This document shows, piece after piece, positions 35,209-44,100 of a DNA stretch of 64,000 bases; the stretch's first letter is position 1, and the number at the start of each line of letters is the position of its first letter. The stretch is from Sphingobacterium sp. xlx-96 (GTDB lineage Bacteria; Bacteroidota; Bacteroidia; Sphingobacteriales; Sphingobacteriaceae). The stretch covers positions 124,001 through 188,000 of the forward strand of contig NZ_WFKM01000007.1 of NCBI RefSeq assembly GCF_011007365.1, read 5' to 3'. The notes under the pieces were generated by a model that saw only the letters and a program-made list of their open reading frames with translations, made no database searches and was not told the DNA's origin. Position numbers and translations under genes: made by a program.

Positions 35209-35310
35209 GCTTATAGAGAAAGGCCGAGGGAATAGACCCGAAGAAGCCTTAGCAACCTGACGCTGTTCAAGGTGCTACATTCTATCCACCAGTTGGCGGA
35301 AAAGATAAGC
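35209..35310 (+). ncRNA. SAM-I (S-box) riboswitch upstream of metF
   Basis: The S-box core is recognisable: GAGAAAGGCCGAGGGAATAG, then ACCCGAAGAAGCCTTAGCAACC, then a GGTGCTAC...CCACC stem. It is enclosed by a P1 helix GCTTAT (35209-35214) with ATAAGC (35305-35310). A small CACAA/TTGTG hairpin at 35319-35333 lies between it and the metF start and may be the expression platform. S-adenosylmethionine binding would lower metF expression. Confidence 0.88.
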
Positions 35311-35361
35311 TGCAGAATCACAAGGTCTTTGTGTGCTTTCTCTTAGCCTAAAAACAATTGT

Positions 35362-36318
35362 ATGAAGATTATCGACCATATTAAACAGGCTGATGGGAAG
35401 ACTTTGTTCTCGTTTGAACTTCTTCCGCCTGCTAAGGGCAAAGGGATCCAAAGTATTTTTAATACAATGGATGAGTTAATGGAATTTAACCCTCCTTTTA
35501 TTGATGTGACTTATCACCGGGAGGATTACCTGTATAAGGAACATGCTAATGGTTTGTTAGAGCGTGTTGCCTATCGTAAACGCCCTGGAACGGTAGCGAT
35601 ATGCGCCGCAATAATGAATAAATATAAGGTGGATGCTGTACCTCATCTTATCTGTGGTGGTTTTACCAAAGAGGAAACAGAGAATGCATTGATAGATCTA
35701 AATTTCTTGGGTATTGACAACGTTTTGGTGTTACGGGGAGATGCCCGTAGGGGAGACGCTGATTTCATTCCTACGCCAGGTGGACATGCTTATGCTACGG
35801 ATCTATTACAGCAAGTAAAGGATATGAATGGGGGGCATTACCTGCATGAAGATGTAGAGAGCTCGGAACAGACGGACTTTTGTATTGGTGTAGCTGGCTA
35901 TCCTGAAAAGCACTTTGAGTCGCCGAACTTTAATACGGACTTCAAATGGTTAAAGAAAAAAGTGGAGATGGGAGCAGAATTTATCGTGACCCAGATGTTC
36001 TATAATATTGATAAGTACAAAGAGTTTGTCCTTAAATGTAGGGACAATGGTATTCATGTGCCTATTATTCCAGGATTGAAGCCCTTGACTTCAAAGAAGC
36101 AGCTGATAGCTTTGCCTAAGATATTTCATTTGGATATTCCAGAAGAGTTGAGTGATGCTGTGGATGCATGTAAGACTAATGTAGATGTGCATCAGGTCAG
36201 TCAGGAGTGGATGGTGAATATGTGTCGGGAATTGATCGATTTTGGTGCTCCAGTATTACATTTTTATACGATGAGCAGCCCTGGGCCCACAAAGCGGATT
36301 GTCGAACAGTTAGCGTAA
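35362..36318 (+). CDS. metF: Methylenetetrahydrofolate reductase
   Basis: A 318-residue FAD enzyme making 5-methyl-THF for methionine synthesis. Family landmarks are FSFELLPPAKGKG with the catalytic Glu (about 19), FIDVTYHRE, HLICGGFTKEE, NVLVLRGDARR, FCIGVAGYPEKH and GAEFIVTQMFYN. Length is slightly above the 290-300 usual for bacteria. It is preceded by a SAM riboswitch and followed by a long hairpin (36375-36418), so it appears to be a single-gene unit under methionine control. Confidence 0.95.
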   Translation: MKIIDHIKQADGKTLFSFELLPPAKGKGIQSIFNTMDELMEFNPPFIDVTYHREDYLYKEHANGLLERVAYRKRPGTVAICAAIMNKYKVDAVPHLICGGFTKEETENALIDLNFLGIDNVLVLRGDARRGDADFIPTPGGHAYATDLLQQVKDMNGGHYLHEDVESSEQTDFCIGVAGYPEKHFESPNFNTDFKWLKKKVEMGAEFIVTQMFYNIDKYKEFVLKCRDNGIHVPIIPGLKPLTSKKQLIALPKIFHLDIPEELSDAVDACKTNVDVHQVSQEWMVNMCRELIDFGAPVLHFYTMSSPGPTKRIVEQLA

Positions 36319-36374
36319 ATGTTAAGGATTATTGATCAATGGTTGATTGTTAATTTTATATGTTTGTATTTGAA

Positions 36375-36418
36375 GAGCGAAGCAATCTATCCTATCAGGG
36401 GGTAGATTGCTTCGCTTC
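36375..36418 (+). terminator. Long hairpin after metF
   Basis: A 14-bp perfect stem AGCGAAGCAATCTA / TAGATTGCTTCGCT with a short loop, extendable by wobble pairs. The U tract is weak (TTCGTTGTATTTG), so termination may need other help. Confidence 0.6.
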
Positions 36419-36507
36419 GTTGTATTTGTGTTAAAATTTGTTAACAATTGGTTGTTATGAAGCGTGTTATGTAGATTTATTTACTGATAATCTAAATTAA
36501 TGCACGG

Positions 36508-39504
36508 ATGACTTATAACAAAGCAAATAACTTGATCGGCTGGCTATGTGGTCTCGTGGCCGCAGCGGTTTATATCGCTACGGCCGATCGGTTTAATAGC
36601 TGGTGGGATACGGGGGAGTTCATTGCCTCGGCCTATAAGCTACAGGTCGTTCATCAGCCAGGCGCCCCATTGTTTCTTCTTATTCAAAACCTTTTTTCGA
36701 ATCTGGCAATGGGTAATGTCTCGAAAGTTGCTTTTTGGATGAATGTGGGGTCTGCGGTATGTAGCGGACTTACTATTGTTTTTTTATTCTGGACGATCAC
36801 CGCGCTATCAAAAAAGGTGCTTCTTTCCAGTGGAAAGGAGTCGACTGATATGGCTAGTTTTCAAATACTGGGTGCGGGAGCTGTAGGAGCTTTGGCATAT
36901 AGTTTTACCGATAGTTTTTGGTATTCGGCCGTAGAATCAGAAGTGTATGCTATGTCGTCCCTATGTACGGCCATCGTATTTTGGTTAATCCTGAAATGGG
37001 AGTCGAGAGTAGATCAGGAAAATGCCAATAAATGGTTGTTGGTGATCGCTTTTGTGATCGGATTGTCTATTGGTGTACATCTATTGAATCTTTTGACAAT
37101 TCCAGTGCTGGCTTTGATCGTGTACTTTAAAAAGGCAAAACAGGTTAATTGGCAGGGGACGCTTAAGACGATCGGTGTGGGAATAGCGTTACTTGCATTT
37201 GTTTTGTGGGGCGTTATCCAATATTCGGTTAAGATAGCTGCTTATACAGATCTATTCTTCGTAAATAGTCTTGGAATGGGATTTGGATCTGGGATTATAT
37301 TTTTTATCCTGTGTCTGGTAGGAGGTTTAATTTCCGGGATTATTTATGCTAAGAAGAAAGCTAGGCCAATTCTCCAGCTTTCATTATTAGCGGTTTGTTT
37401 TGTGTTTTTTGGTTTTAGTTCATATGCAATGCTTTTGATTCGTTCGCAAACGAATATTTCGCTGAACAATGGGTCTCCAGATAATGTGTTTTCTTTTCTG
37501 GGGTACCTAAGTCGTGAACAGTACCAGTCTGAACCATTATTTAAAGGGCCTTCTTTTGACGCCAATGTGGTTGGACTGGAAAAATCACATTCCTATTGGG
37601 AAGGGAATGGCAAATATCGTCAGGTAGCGAGCAGTAGCTCGTACAAATACGATAAGGAAATGCTTTTTCCTCGTTTATATAGTGATAAACATGCTGATAT
37701 TTATAGTTATTACCTTGGATTAGATAAAGGTGTAGCACCTTCTTTTGGGGATAATCTGAAGTTTTTCTTTTCGTACCAGCTTAATCACATGTATCTACGT
37801 TACTTTATGTGGAATTTTGTAGGTAGACAGAATGATGAGCAGGGACACAGTGGTGATATTTCTGGTAATTGGCTGTCGGGCATCACACCGATAGACAATA
37901 TGTTTTTGGCAGGGCAGTCTAAACTCTCTGATGCAATGAAGGCTGACCCCTCGCGTAATGTTTATTTCTTTGCGCCTTTTATTTTAGGGATAATGGGGCT
38001 GTTGTGGCATATCAAACGAAGTAAGCGGGATGCTCTTGTTGTGGCATTGTTATTTTTTTTTACGGGTATAGCAATAGTTCTTTACCTGAATCAGACGCCG
38101 ATGCAACCGCGTGAACGGGATTATGCTTATGCGGGTTCTTTTTATATGTTCTCGGTTTGGATCGGCCTTGGTGTATTAGCCCTGACGGATCTACTGAAGC
38201 GCTACTTATCAATTAAGAGAGCAGCGATCACTGCTTTTTCGTTAGCTACGGTGGCGGTACCTGTTTTGTTAGTTTCTGAAAATTGGGATGATCATAATCG
38301 GTCCGATAGGGAATGGACCAGAGATATGGCCTACAACTACCTGCAATCTTGCGAAGAGAATGCGATCTTGTTTACGTATGCGGATAATGACACGTTTCCG
38401 CTGTGGTACCTACAAGAAGTAGAGGGAGTTCGGCCAGATGTGCGAATCGTGAATTTGAGTTATTTACAGTCGGACTGGTACGTGAAACAAACGATGAAAG
38501 GTATAAACCGTGCTGAGGCTGCACCGATCCAAATCGATGCTAAAAAGATTGATAAAGGTATTCGGGATGTGATGTATGTGCATGATATGGGGATAGAGGG
38601 GCATGTGGATGTAGATACATTGCTTGATATTATGCTGTCGGATAATCAGAATAACCAACTACCCTTACAAAACGGGGAATTTGTAAATTTTTTGCCGACA
38701 AAGAAAATACGGCTAAAAATAGATCGAGAGGCGGTAATTCGGAATAAGGTCGTGCCCAAGAGTTGGGAGAATGCTATTCCTGAAACAATGCAATGGACTT
38801 ATAATAAAGAGTATGTGTCTCGTGCTGAACTTGCGATGATGGCTATATTAGTGAATAATAGGTGGGAAAGACCTATATATTTTGCAAATATGTTATCCTC
38901 GGATAATTTTATGGGATTGGATCGGTATTTAGTAAATGAAGGGTTAGTATATCGTCTAATGCCTATAGAAGCACAACAGCCGGATAGTCAGATCTCCTTG
39001 GTGAATACAGATACCTTGTACAAAAATATTACGGAGAATTTTCGGTGGGGTAATATAGCACAAATGAAACATTTTGATCAAGATTACCGTTCTTTTGCAA
39101 ATCGGTATCTGTTTGGTGAAACTGTTCGGTTGGCCTTGGATACGTTGCTTCAGGAAGGGGATATGAAACAAGGCAAGGATGTCGCGCTGTTGGCTTACGA
39201 AAAAATGCCAAGGAAAATAGTAAATATGGAGCACGTATATGATAATGTGATAGTGGTGGACACACTTTTCAAAGTGGAAGAACAGGAGCGGGCATCTATT
39301 TTAGCAAACAATAGTTTGAAGTATATTGATGAGCAATTGCGATATTACGAAAGCGTGGGAGATAAGCTTAGTACATTTGATGTAAGGAATATGCGATTGG
39401 CTGTAGAATCGTTGGAAAGCTTCAAGCGAGTCGTGCACAATGCGAAGAATGCGGATTTGATTGCGCGGGTTCATGGGATAGAACAACGTTACAAGGAATT
39501 GTAA
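36508..39504 (+). CDS. DUF2723-family glycosyltransferase-like membrane protein
   Basis: A 998-residue protein. The N-terminal about 560 residues carry some 12-14 membrane spans with DUF2723 signatures: DRFNSWWDTGEFIASAYKL, QPGAPLFLL, SFTDSFWYSAVESEVYAMSS and TPMQPRERDYAYAGSFYMF. A large soluble C-terminal part includes NDTFPLWYLQEVEGVRPDVRIVNLSYL. The family has a GT-C-like layout; the human member TMEM260 is a protein O-mannosyltransferase, so a lipid-linked sugar transferase acting outside the membrane is a reasonable inference. The acidic DTGE in the first loop would be the catalytic region. Confidence 0.88.
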   Translation: MTYNKANNLIGWLCGLVAAAVYIATADRFNSWWDTGEFIASAYKLQVVHQPGAPLFLLIQNLFSNLAMGNVSKVAFWMNVGSAVCSGLTIVFLFWTITALSKKVLLSSGKESTDMASFQILGAGAVGALAYSFTDSFWYSAVESEVYAMSSLCTAIVFWLILKWESRVDQENANKWLLVIAFVIGLSIGVHLLNLLTIPVLALIVYFKKAKQVNWQGTLKTIGVGIALLAFVLWGVIQYSVKIAAYTDLFFVNSLGMGFGSGIIFFILCLVGGLISGIIYAKKKARPILQLSLLAVCFVFFGFSSYAMLLIRSQTNISLNNGSPDNVFSFLGYLSREQYQSEPLFKGPSFDANVVGLEKSHSYWEGNGKYRQVASSSSYKYDKEMLFPRLYSDKHADIYSYYLGLDKGVAPSFGDNLKFFFSYQLNHMYLRYFMWNFVGRQNDEQGHSGDISGNWLSGITPIDNMFLAGQSKLSDAMKADPSRNVYFFAPFILGIMGLLWHIKRSKRDALVVALLFFFTGIAIVLYLNQTPMQPRERDYAYAGSFYMFSVWIGLGVLALTDLLKRYLSIKRAAITAFSLATVAVPVLLVSENWDDHNRSDREWTRDMAYNYLQSCEENAILFTYADNDTFPLWYLQEVEGVRPDVRIVNLSYLQSDWYVKQTMKGINRAEAAPIQIDAKKIDKGIRDVMYVHDMGIEGHVDVDTLLDIMLSDNQNNQLPLQNGEFVNFLPTKKIRLKIDREAVIRNKVVPKSWENAIPETMQWTYNKEYVSRAELAMMAILVNNRWERPIYFANMLSSDNFMGLDRYLVNEGLVYRLMPIEAQQPDSQISLVNTDTLYKNITENFRWGNIAQMKHFDQDYRSFANRYLFGETVRLALDTLLQEGDMKQGKDVALLAYEKMPRKIVNMEHVYDNVIVVDTLFKVEEQERASILANNSLKYIDEQLRYYESVGDKLSTFDVRNMRLAVESLESFKRVVHNAKNADLIARVHGIEQRYKEL

Positions 39505-39505
39505 C

Positions 39506-39545
39506 AATAAAAAAAGGAAGCTTGATCAAGCTTCCTTTTTTTATT
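39506..39545. terminator. Perfect 40-bp palindromic bidirectional terminator
   Basis: AATAAAAAAAGGAAGCTTGA followed by its exact reverse complement, lying between the convergent DUF2723 and glnS genes, with A and T runs on both sides. Confidence 0.88.
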
Positions 39546-39546
39546 A

Positions 39547-41217
39547 TTATCCTTTTTTGACCTCTTTGGCCCAAGAGTCTTTTAGCGTTACCGTACGGTT
39601 GAATACTAAGTGATCTGGGGTCGATTTTGTGTCAAGGGTAAAATATCCCATACGTATAAATTGATATCCCTTTCCTGGAATTGCGTAGTTCAGATCGGGC
39701 TCAATATATGCATTTTCGATGATGTGCAAGCTTTCTTTATTGATAGATGCTTTGAAATCTTCTTCTGCTGCAGGGTTTTCGACTTGGAATAAGCGATCAT
39801 ACAATCTAACTTCTGCTTTTTTTGCATGTGCTACAGAAACCCAATGTATAGTTCCTTTTACTTTTAATCCGGAAGTGTCTTCACCGGATTTGGAGTTGGG
39901 AATATAGGTACAATGTATCTCTGTGACTTGTCCATTTTCATCTTTTTTGAAATCATGGCACTCCACAATATACCCATGCTTAAGTCGGACAGATAGTCCA
40001 GGTCCTAAACGGAAGAATTTTTTAGGTGGTTCTTCCATGAAATCTTCGCGCTCGATCCAAAGTTCCTTTGAAAACGGAATCATTCTACTTCCTTCTCCTC
40101 CTTCTACTTCGGGGTTGTTTTCACCATGTAGTTCTTCTACCTGTCCATCGGGATAGTTGGTGATCACCATTTTGATAGGGTCTAGAACGGCCATTCTACG
40201 CCATGCAGTTTTATTCAGATCCTCACGGATACAGAACTCCAAGAGACTTACATCAATCATGTTTTCCCGCTTTTGTACACCGATGCGTTCGCAGAAGTTG
40301 CGGATACTGGCAGGTGTATAACCTCTTCTGCGGAATCCTGAAATGGTAGGCATCCGTGGGTCGTCCCAACTTTCGACGTGTCCTTCAGTAACTAGCTGTA
40401 ATAGTTTGCGCTTGCTCATCACGGTGTACGTCATGTTGAGGCGTGCAAATTCGTACTGATGCGAAGGGAAAATCTCTAGCTTTTCAATTAACCAATCATA
40501 CAACGGACGGTGAGGAATAAACTCTAATGTACATACAGAATGGGTTATTTTTTCAATAGAGTCAGATTGTCCGTGAGCAAAATCGTACATCGGGTAAATA
40601 CACCATTTGTCACCAGTACGGTGATGGTGCGCATGTTTGATACGGTACAATAAAGGATCACGCAAATGCATATTAGGATTTGCAAGATCTATTTTGGCTC
40701 TTAATACCTTTTCACCATCTTTATATTTGCCGTCACGCATCTCTTGGAAAAGCGTTATATTTTCCTCAATAGACCTGCTGCGGTACGGTGTAGGTACGCC
40801 AGGTTCTGTCGGTGTTCCTTTGGCTGCGGCAATTTCTTCAGCTGTACTATCATCAACATAAGCCAGATCATGTTTGATTAATGTTACAGCATATTGATAT
40901 AGCGTTTCGAAGTAATCGGAAGTATAAAGCTCTTCGGCCCATTGAAATCCTAACCACTGTATGTCTTTTTTTATGCTTTCAACGTATTCGACGTCTTCGG
41001 TAACAGGGTTGGTGTCATCAAAACGTAGATTTGTCTTACCCTTGTATTTCTGTGCTAATCCAAAATTTAAACAAATGGACTTAGCATGACCAATGTGTAG
41101 GTAACCATTGGGTTCAGGAGGGAAACGTGTTAAAACACGACCATCATGGGTTCCATTGCGAAGATCCTCTTCGACAATTTCTTCAATAAAATTTAGTGAT
41201 TTATCTTCCTCTATCAT
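39547..41217 (-). CDS. glnS: Glutaminyl-tRNA synthetase
   Basis: A 556-residue class I tRNA synthetase charging tRNA-Gln. It has [16 protein letters not shown] with HIGH at 41-44, RFDDTNP, the KMSKS equivalent VMSKRKL near 270, and the two-part beta-barrel anticodon-binding C-terminus ending in [11 protein letters not shown]. The GlnS-specific rather than GluRS-like pattern and length fit. On the minus strand a TAACTTTG -7 box ends only 4 bases before the ATG, pointing to a leaderless or near-leaderless transcript. Confidence 0.97.
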   Translation of the reverse strand: MIEEDKSLNFIEEIVEEDLRNGTHDGRVLTRFPPEPNGYLHIGHAKSICLNFGLAQKYKGKTNLRFDDTNPVTEDVEYVESIKKDIQWLGFQWAEELYTSDYFETLYQYAVTLIKHDLAYVDDSTAEEIAAAKGTPTEPGVPTPYRSRSIEENITLFQEMRDGKYKDGEKVLRAKIDLANPNMHLRDPLLYRIKHAHHHRTGDKWCIYPMYDFAHGQSDSIEKITHSVCTLEFIPHRPLYDWLIEKLEIFPSHQYEFARLNMTYTVMSKRKLLQLVTEGHVESWDDPRMPTISGFRRRGYTPASIRNFCERIGVQKRENMIDVSLLEFCIREDLNKTAWRRMAVLDPIKMVITNYPDGQVEELHGENNPEVEGGEGSRMIPFSKELWIEREDFMEEPPKKFFRLGPGLSVRLKHGYIVECHDFKKDENGQVTEIHCTYIPNSKSGEDTSGLKVKGTIHWVSVAHAKKAEVRLYDRLFQVENPAAEEDFKASINKESLHIIENAYIEPDLNYAIPGKGYQFIRMGYFTLDTKSTPDHLVFNRTVTLKDSWAKEVKKG

Positions 41218-41221
41218 GTAG

Positions 41222-41229
41222 CAAAGTTA
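41222..41229 (-). promoter_or_regulatory. -7 box of glnS, 4 bases before the start codon
   Basis: TAACTTTG on the minus strand matches TAnnTTTG. Its position would put the transcription start at or next to the ATG. Confidence 0.5.
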
Positions 41230-41356
41230 CTTAATAAAGCGTTAAATTTTAGCATTGATGGAGATGCCTATTCAAAAAAAAAAACAAAAATACGCTTCGT
41301 TTCTTTTTTGCGTAAACAGCTTCAGTTTTTTAGATAAGTTTTATGTATTTTAGGGT

Positions 41357-42640
41357 ATGACAAAGTTAAATGTTACGATTATTGGATTGCTATTATTGTT
41401 GCAGGGGCTGCTTCCTGCAATGGCCAAAGAGGTGAAACCTGCCTTATTGGTGTATGGGAGTAACATGGAGGCTTTTGCCGCTGCATTACAGGCGGCACGG
41501 TCAAATGTACCTACGCTGTGGGTGTGTGATCAGGATAGCTACCTAGAAGACTTGAGCAGCAGACCGCTATCCGTTACTTCGAACGAGGAACTGTTGGGTG
41601 GCGTGTGGAAGGACTTGTTAATAGAAACAGGGCAGCTTAAGGTAAAAGATGATTCTACCGTTGCAGCCTTTCAAAGAGATGTGAATCCAAGATTGTTACG
41701 GAATGCTTTAGAACGGATGGTCAGCAAGCAGAAGAATCTTACGCTCTTAACCGGGCTTAAAATCTTAAATTTATCAAAGGGAAAGAAGGACTTAACTGTG
41801 ACGCTGTCGAACAAACGAAAGTATGCTGTGCGAGCCATGGTAGATGCTAGTTTGGAGGCAGAGTCTCGGAAGTTTCTTGTTTCTACAGATCTGTTTGCGA
41901 AGCCTTCGCGGATTTTGGCCGTATCTGAAATGACAGATGAACAGCGTCGAACTTTGGTCGCAATAGGTGAGCATGGAGGGGTTGTGTATGGTTATACTTG
42001 GGGTAATCTGTTTTCTAGAAGTGTTTCTAATGTGTTCTATGTTAATAGTCTTGTTCAGGTAGTGCTAGATGATAATAGTTTGCCTTTACGGGCTAATTTG
42101 GGGCAAGCGATCGGTGCCTCGGCGGCTTACTGTGCTTTCTTTAAAACGGATGCTGGTAAGGTGGATGTAAGGAAGCTGCAAACGGAATTATTTGCTTTTG
42201 ATAGTCGTATCTTACCGTTTTTGGATATTACTTCTTCCGATAACAACTACAGGTGTTTACAGAAGATTTTTTTGGTGTCTCTGTTGCCGTTGAAAAACAA
42301 CGGAAATGAGCTTGTATTTGGGGGAGAGGGATTTGTGGGACTCAAAGAGGTCAAAGATGTCTTTAATAGTTTGTATTCGCGTAGTCAATTATGGTTCGTT
42401 GATAATAGCTCAAAAGAATATTTTGAACTAAAGGATCTTTTAACCTTAATCAAGTATGTGTCTTTTAGAGGGGACGAGGTGGATCGCGAAGTAGAAAAGG
42501 AATGGTCTAGAAAGTTGAAGTTTGAAGGGGACTATGATCCGAGTCATATGGTGACCCGATACGAATTTGCAGTGCTGGTGGATAGGTATGCAGATCCTTA
42601 TGTTAAAGCAGTTAATGCAGAGGGTAAGATATTGCGATAG
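41357..42640 (+). CDS. Exported FAD-oxidoreductase-like protein with degenerate nucleotide site
   Basis: A 427-residue protein with a signal peptide (about 1-24). The N-terminus aligns in layout with the FAD oxidoreductase at 56501-58351, but the Rossmann GxGxxG is replaced by VYGSNMEAFAAAL (32-44). It is also about 190 residues shorter, lacking much of the substrate part. The C-terminus keeps the same style of SLH-like ending (MVTRYEFAVLVDRYADPY...GKIL, compared with TAIILERHLGLFER...GNIL). FAD binding is doubtful; it could be a structural or regulatory relative. It is convergent with the ROK gene and shares its terminator. A TATTTTAG box ends 3 bases before the ATG. Confidence 0.7.
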   Translation: MTKLNVTIIGLLLLLQGLLPAMAKEVKPALLVYGSNMEAFAAALQAARSNVPTLWVCDQDSYLEDLSSRPLSVTSNEELLGGVWKDLLIETGQLKVKDDSTVAAFQRDVNPRLLRNALERMVSKQKNLTLLTGLKILNLSKGKKDLTVTLSNKRKYAVRAMVDASLEAESRKFLVSTDLFAKPSRILAVSEMTDEQRRTLVAIGEHGGVVYGYTWGNLFSRSVSNVFYVNSLVQVVLDDNSLPLRANLGQAIGASAAYCAFFKTDAGKVDVRKLQTELFAFDSRILPFLDITSSDNNYRCLQKIFLVSLLPLKNNGNELVFGGEGFVGLKEVKDVFNSLYSRSQLWFVDNSSKEYFELKDLLTLIKYVSFRGDEVDREVEKEWSRKLKFEGDYDPSHMVTRYEFAVLVDRYADPYVKAVNAEGKILR

Positions 42641-42668
42641 GTTCGATTGATGCCTATCGCAATATCTT
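42626..42668. terminator. Bidirectional hairpin terminator overlapping the stop codon
   Basis: A 16-bp perfect stem (AAGATATTGCGATAGG and its complement) with an 11-base loop. Its left arm includes the stop codon of the FAD-like gene and its right arm ends 5 bases short of the ROK gene end. Confidence 0.8.
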
Positions 42669-42673
42669 GCTGT

Positions 42674-43903
42674 CTACTCCGTAATTTCTAAAAGACGATC
42701 GCGCAATAATAAACACGCGCCAATTGCTGCAAATTTCTGGTCATTGCTGGACATGACTATTTTGGTGTCTTTATTGACGATAGATAAGGAGTATTTATTG
42801 ATAGCATTTTTTAAGGGAAGACTTAGGTATTCATCCGAAGCGGCTAGGACACCTCCAATTATAATTAATTCGGGGTTGAATATGTTAATTAAAGCAGCTA
42901 GGCCTCGACCTAGCTTTTCGCCAATCTCATTAATGGCTTCGATGCATAAGGTGTCGTCCTTTTTTGCTGCTTGAATAATGTCATGTAGACGAATATCCTC
43001 TACCTCATGGAATTTTTTTGTTAGGGTACTGGTTGCGCCCTTTTTTAATTGGGCGATTATGCTGCGACGTAAAGCATGTCCGGATGCTTCAGTCTCTAAG
43101 CAGCCCTTTTTGCCACATTTACAGATAATATCGTTGTCAAAGATAGGGATATGTCCGAATTCTCCCGAAAAACCAGATTTTCCATAGTAGAGTTGGTTAT
43201 TTATGAGAATGCCTAAGCCAATCCCATTGTCCACATTGATAAATAAGGCGTCTTTTTCGTTCGTTAGGATACCGCTGGAGAATTCACCATAAGCAAGTGC
43301 CTTGGTGTCGTTTTCTAAAAAGGTGTGAATGCCCAGCTCTTGTTCAAAGAAATTTGATAAAGGATCTTCGTAAAAATTAAAGTAACTGTATGAATAACCT
43401 GTTCTGTAGTTGATACGGCCTGATAGATTGACTCCAATTCCTAAAATTTTTTCTTTTTTAATGTTTAGTTTGGCAATAAAGTCTTTTATTTCTTTGCAGA
43501 TATCCAGTAAAGACTGTTCGTTGTTCTCTAGTGTGTAGGGGATGTCGTGTTTGCTGGCAACGAGCCCTTTTTTCATATTTATCATGGCAATGCTCAGGAA
43601 ATCATGACCTACCTGCACGCCTATAAAAAAGGCCGAGTTGGCTTCTAGACCGTAATTGTTGGGCTTTCTACCAACGTTTGAGGTTTGCTTACCGTAATCT
43701 TTAACAAGTTTTTCATCGATAAGTTCAGTGATACACTCGTTTATTTTTGGGATACTTATATTGAATTCTTTGCTGAGTTCAGCTATTGTAGCGAGGTCAT
43801 GGGAGGCGAAGTAGGCTAGAATTTTTTTTTTAAGTTTTATATTCTTAAAAGCGACACCACTTATATTGGCATTATGTAAATCTGTTAAAAAGTTTGATCC
43901 CAT
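42674..43903 (-). CDS. ROK-family transcriptional regulator (NagC/Mlc/XylR type)
   Basis: A 409-residue protein. The winged helix-turn-helix is at about 25-85 (AELSKEFNISIPKINECITELIDEKLVKD). It is followed by a ROK sugar-kinase-like domain with FLENDTKALAYGE, VDNGIGLGILINNQLYYGKSGFSGEFGHI and the zinc signature CKCGKKGCLE around 256-265. Regulators with an HTH in front of a ROK domain bind sugars or amino sugars and release DNA. It is divergent from an AmpG-like MFS gene, and the gap between them holds a 26-bp AT palindrome. It is the only regulator in the glycan locus and its natural controller. Confidence 0.92.
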   Translation of the reverse strand: MGSNFLTDLHNANISGVAFKNIKLKKKILAYFASHDLATIAELSKEFNISIPKINECITELIDEKLVKDYGKQTSNVGRKPNNYGLEANSAFFIGVQVGHDFLSIAMINMKKGLVASKHDIPYTLENNEQSLLDICKEIKDFIAKLNIKKEKILGIGVNLSGRINYRTGYSYSYFNFYEDPLSNFFEQELGIHTFLENDTKALAYGEFSSGILTNEKDALFINVDNGIGLGILINNQLYYGKSGFSGEFGHIPIFDNDIICKCGKKGCLETEASGHALRRSIIAQLKKGATSTLTKKFHEVEDIRLHDIIQAAKKDDTLCIEAINEIGEKLGRGLAALINIFNPELIIIGGVLAASDEYLSLPLKNAINKYSLSIVNKDTKIVMSSNDQKFAAIGACLLLRDRLLEITE

Positions 43904-43999
43904 CTTAAAAATGATTACCCTATTAATAGTTGGGATAAATATAATAAAAAAAGTTACGGAATTTAAATGTCAGTTCCAATATAGGGTGTGCTGAACGTA

Positions 44000-44025
44000 T
44001 TATTATTAAAATATTTTAATAATAA
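44000..44025. promoter_or_regulatory. 26-bp perfect AT palindrome, candidate ROK operator
   Basis: TTATTATTAAAAT and its exact reverse complement meet without a spacer between the divergent ROK and MFS genes. ROK repressors such as NagC and Mlc bind AT-rich palindromes with TTATT/AATAA flanks, which this resembles. Direct proof is lacking. Confidence 0.5.
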
Positions 44026-44100
44026 ATTGGTTGTTAGTTTTTTTTTTGATAAAATTGAACTTTCTTAATAATCATTTTAAAACCGCATATCACTATTAAA

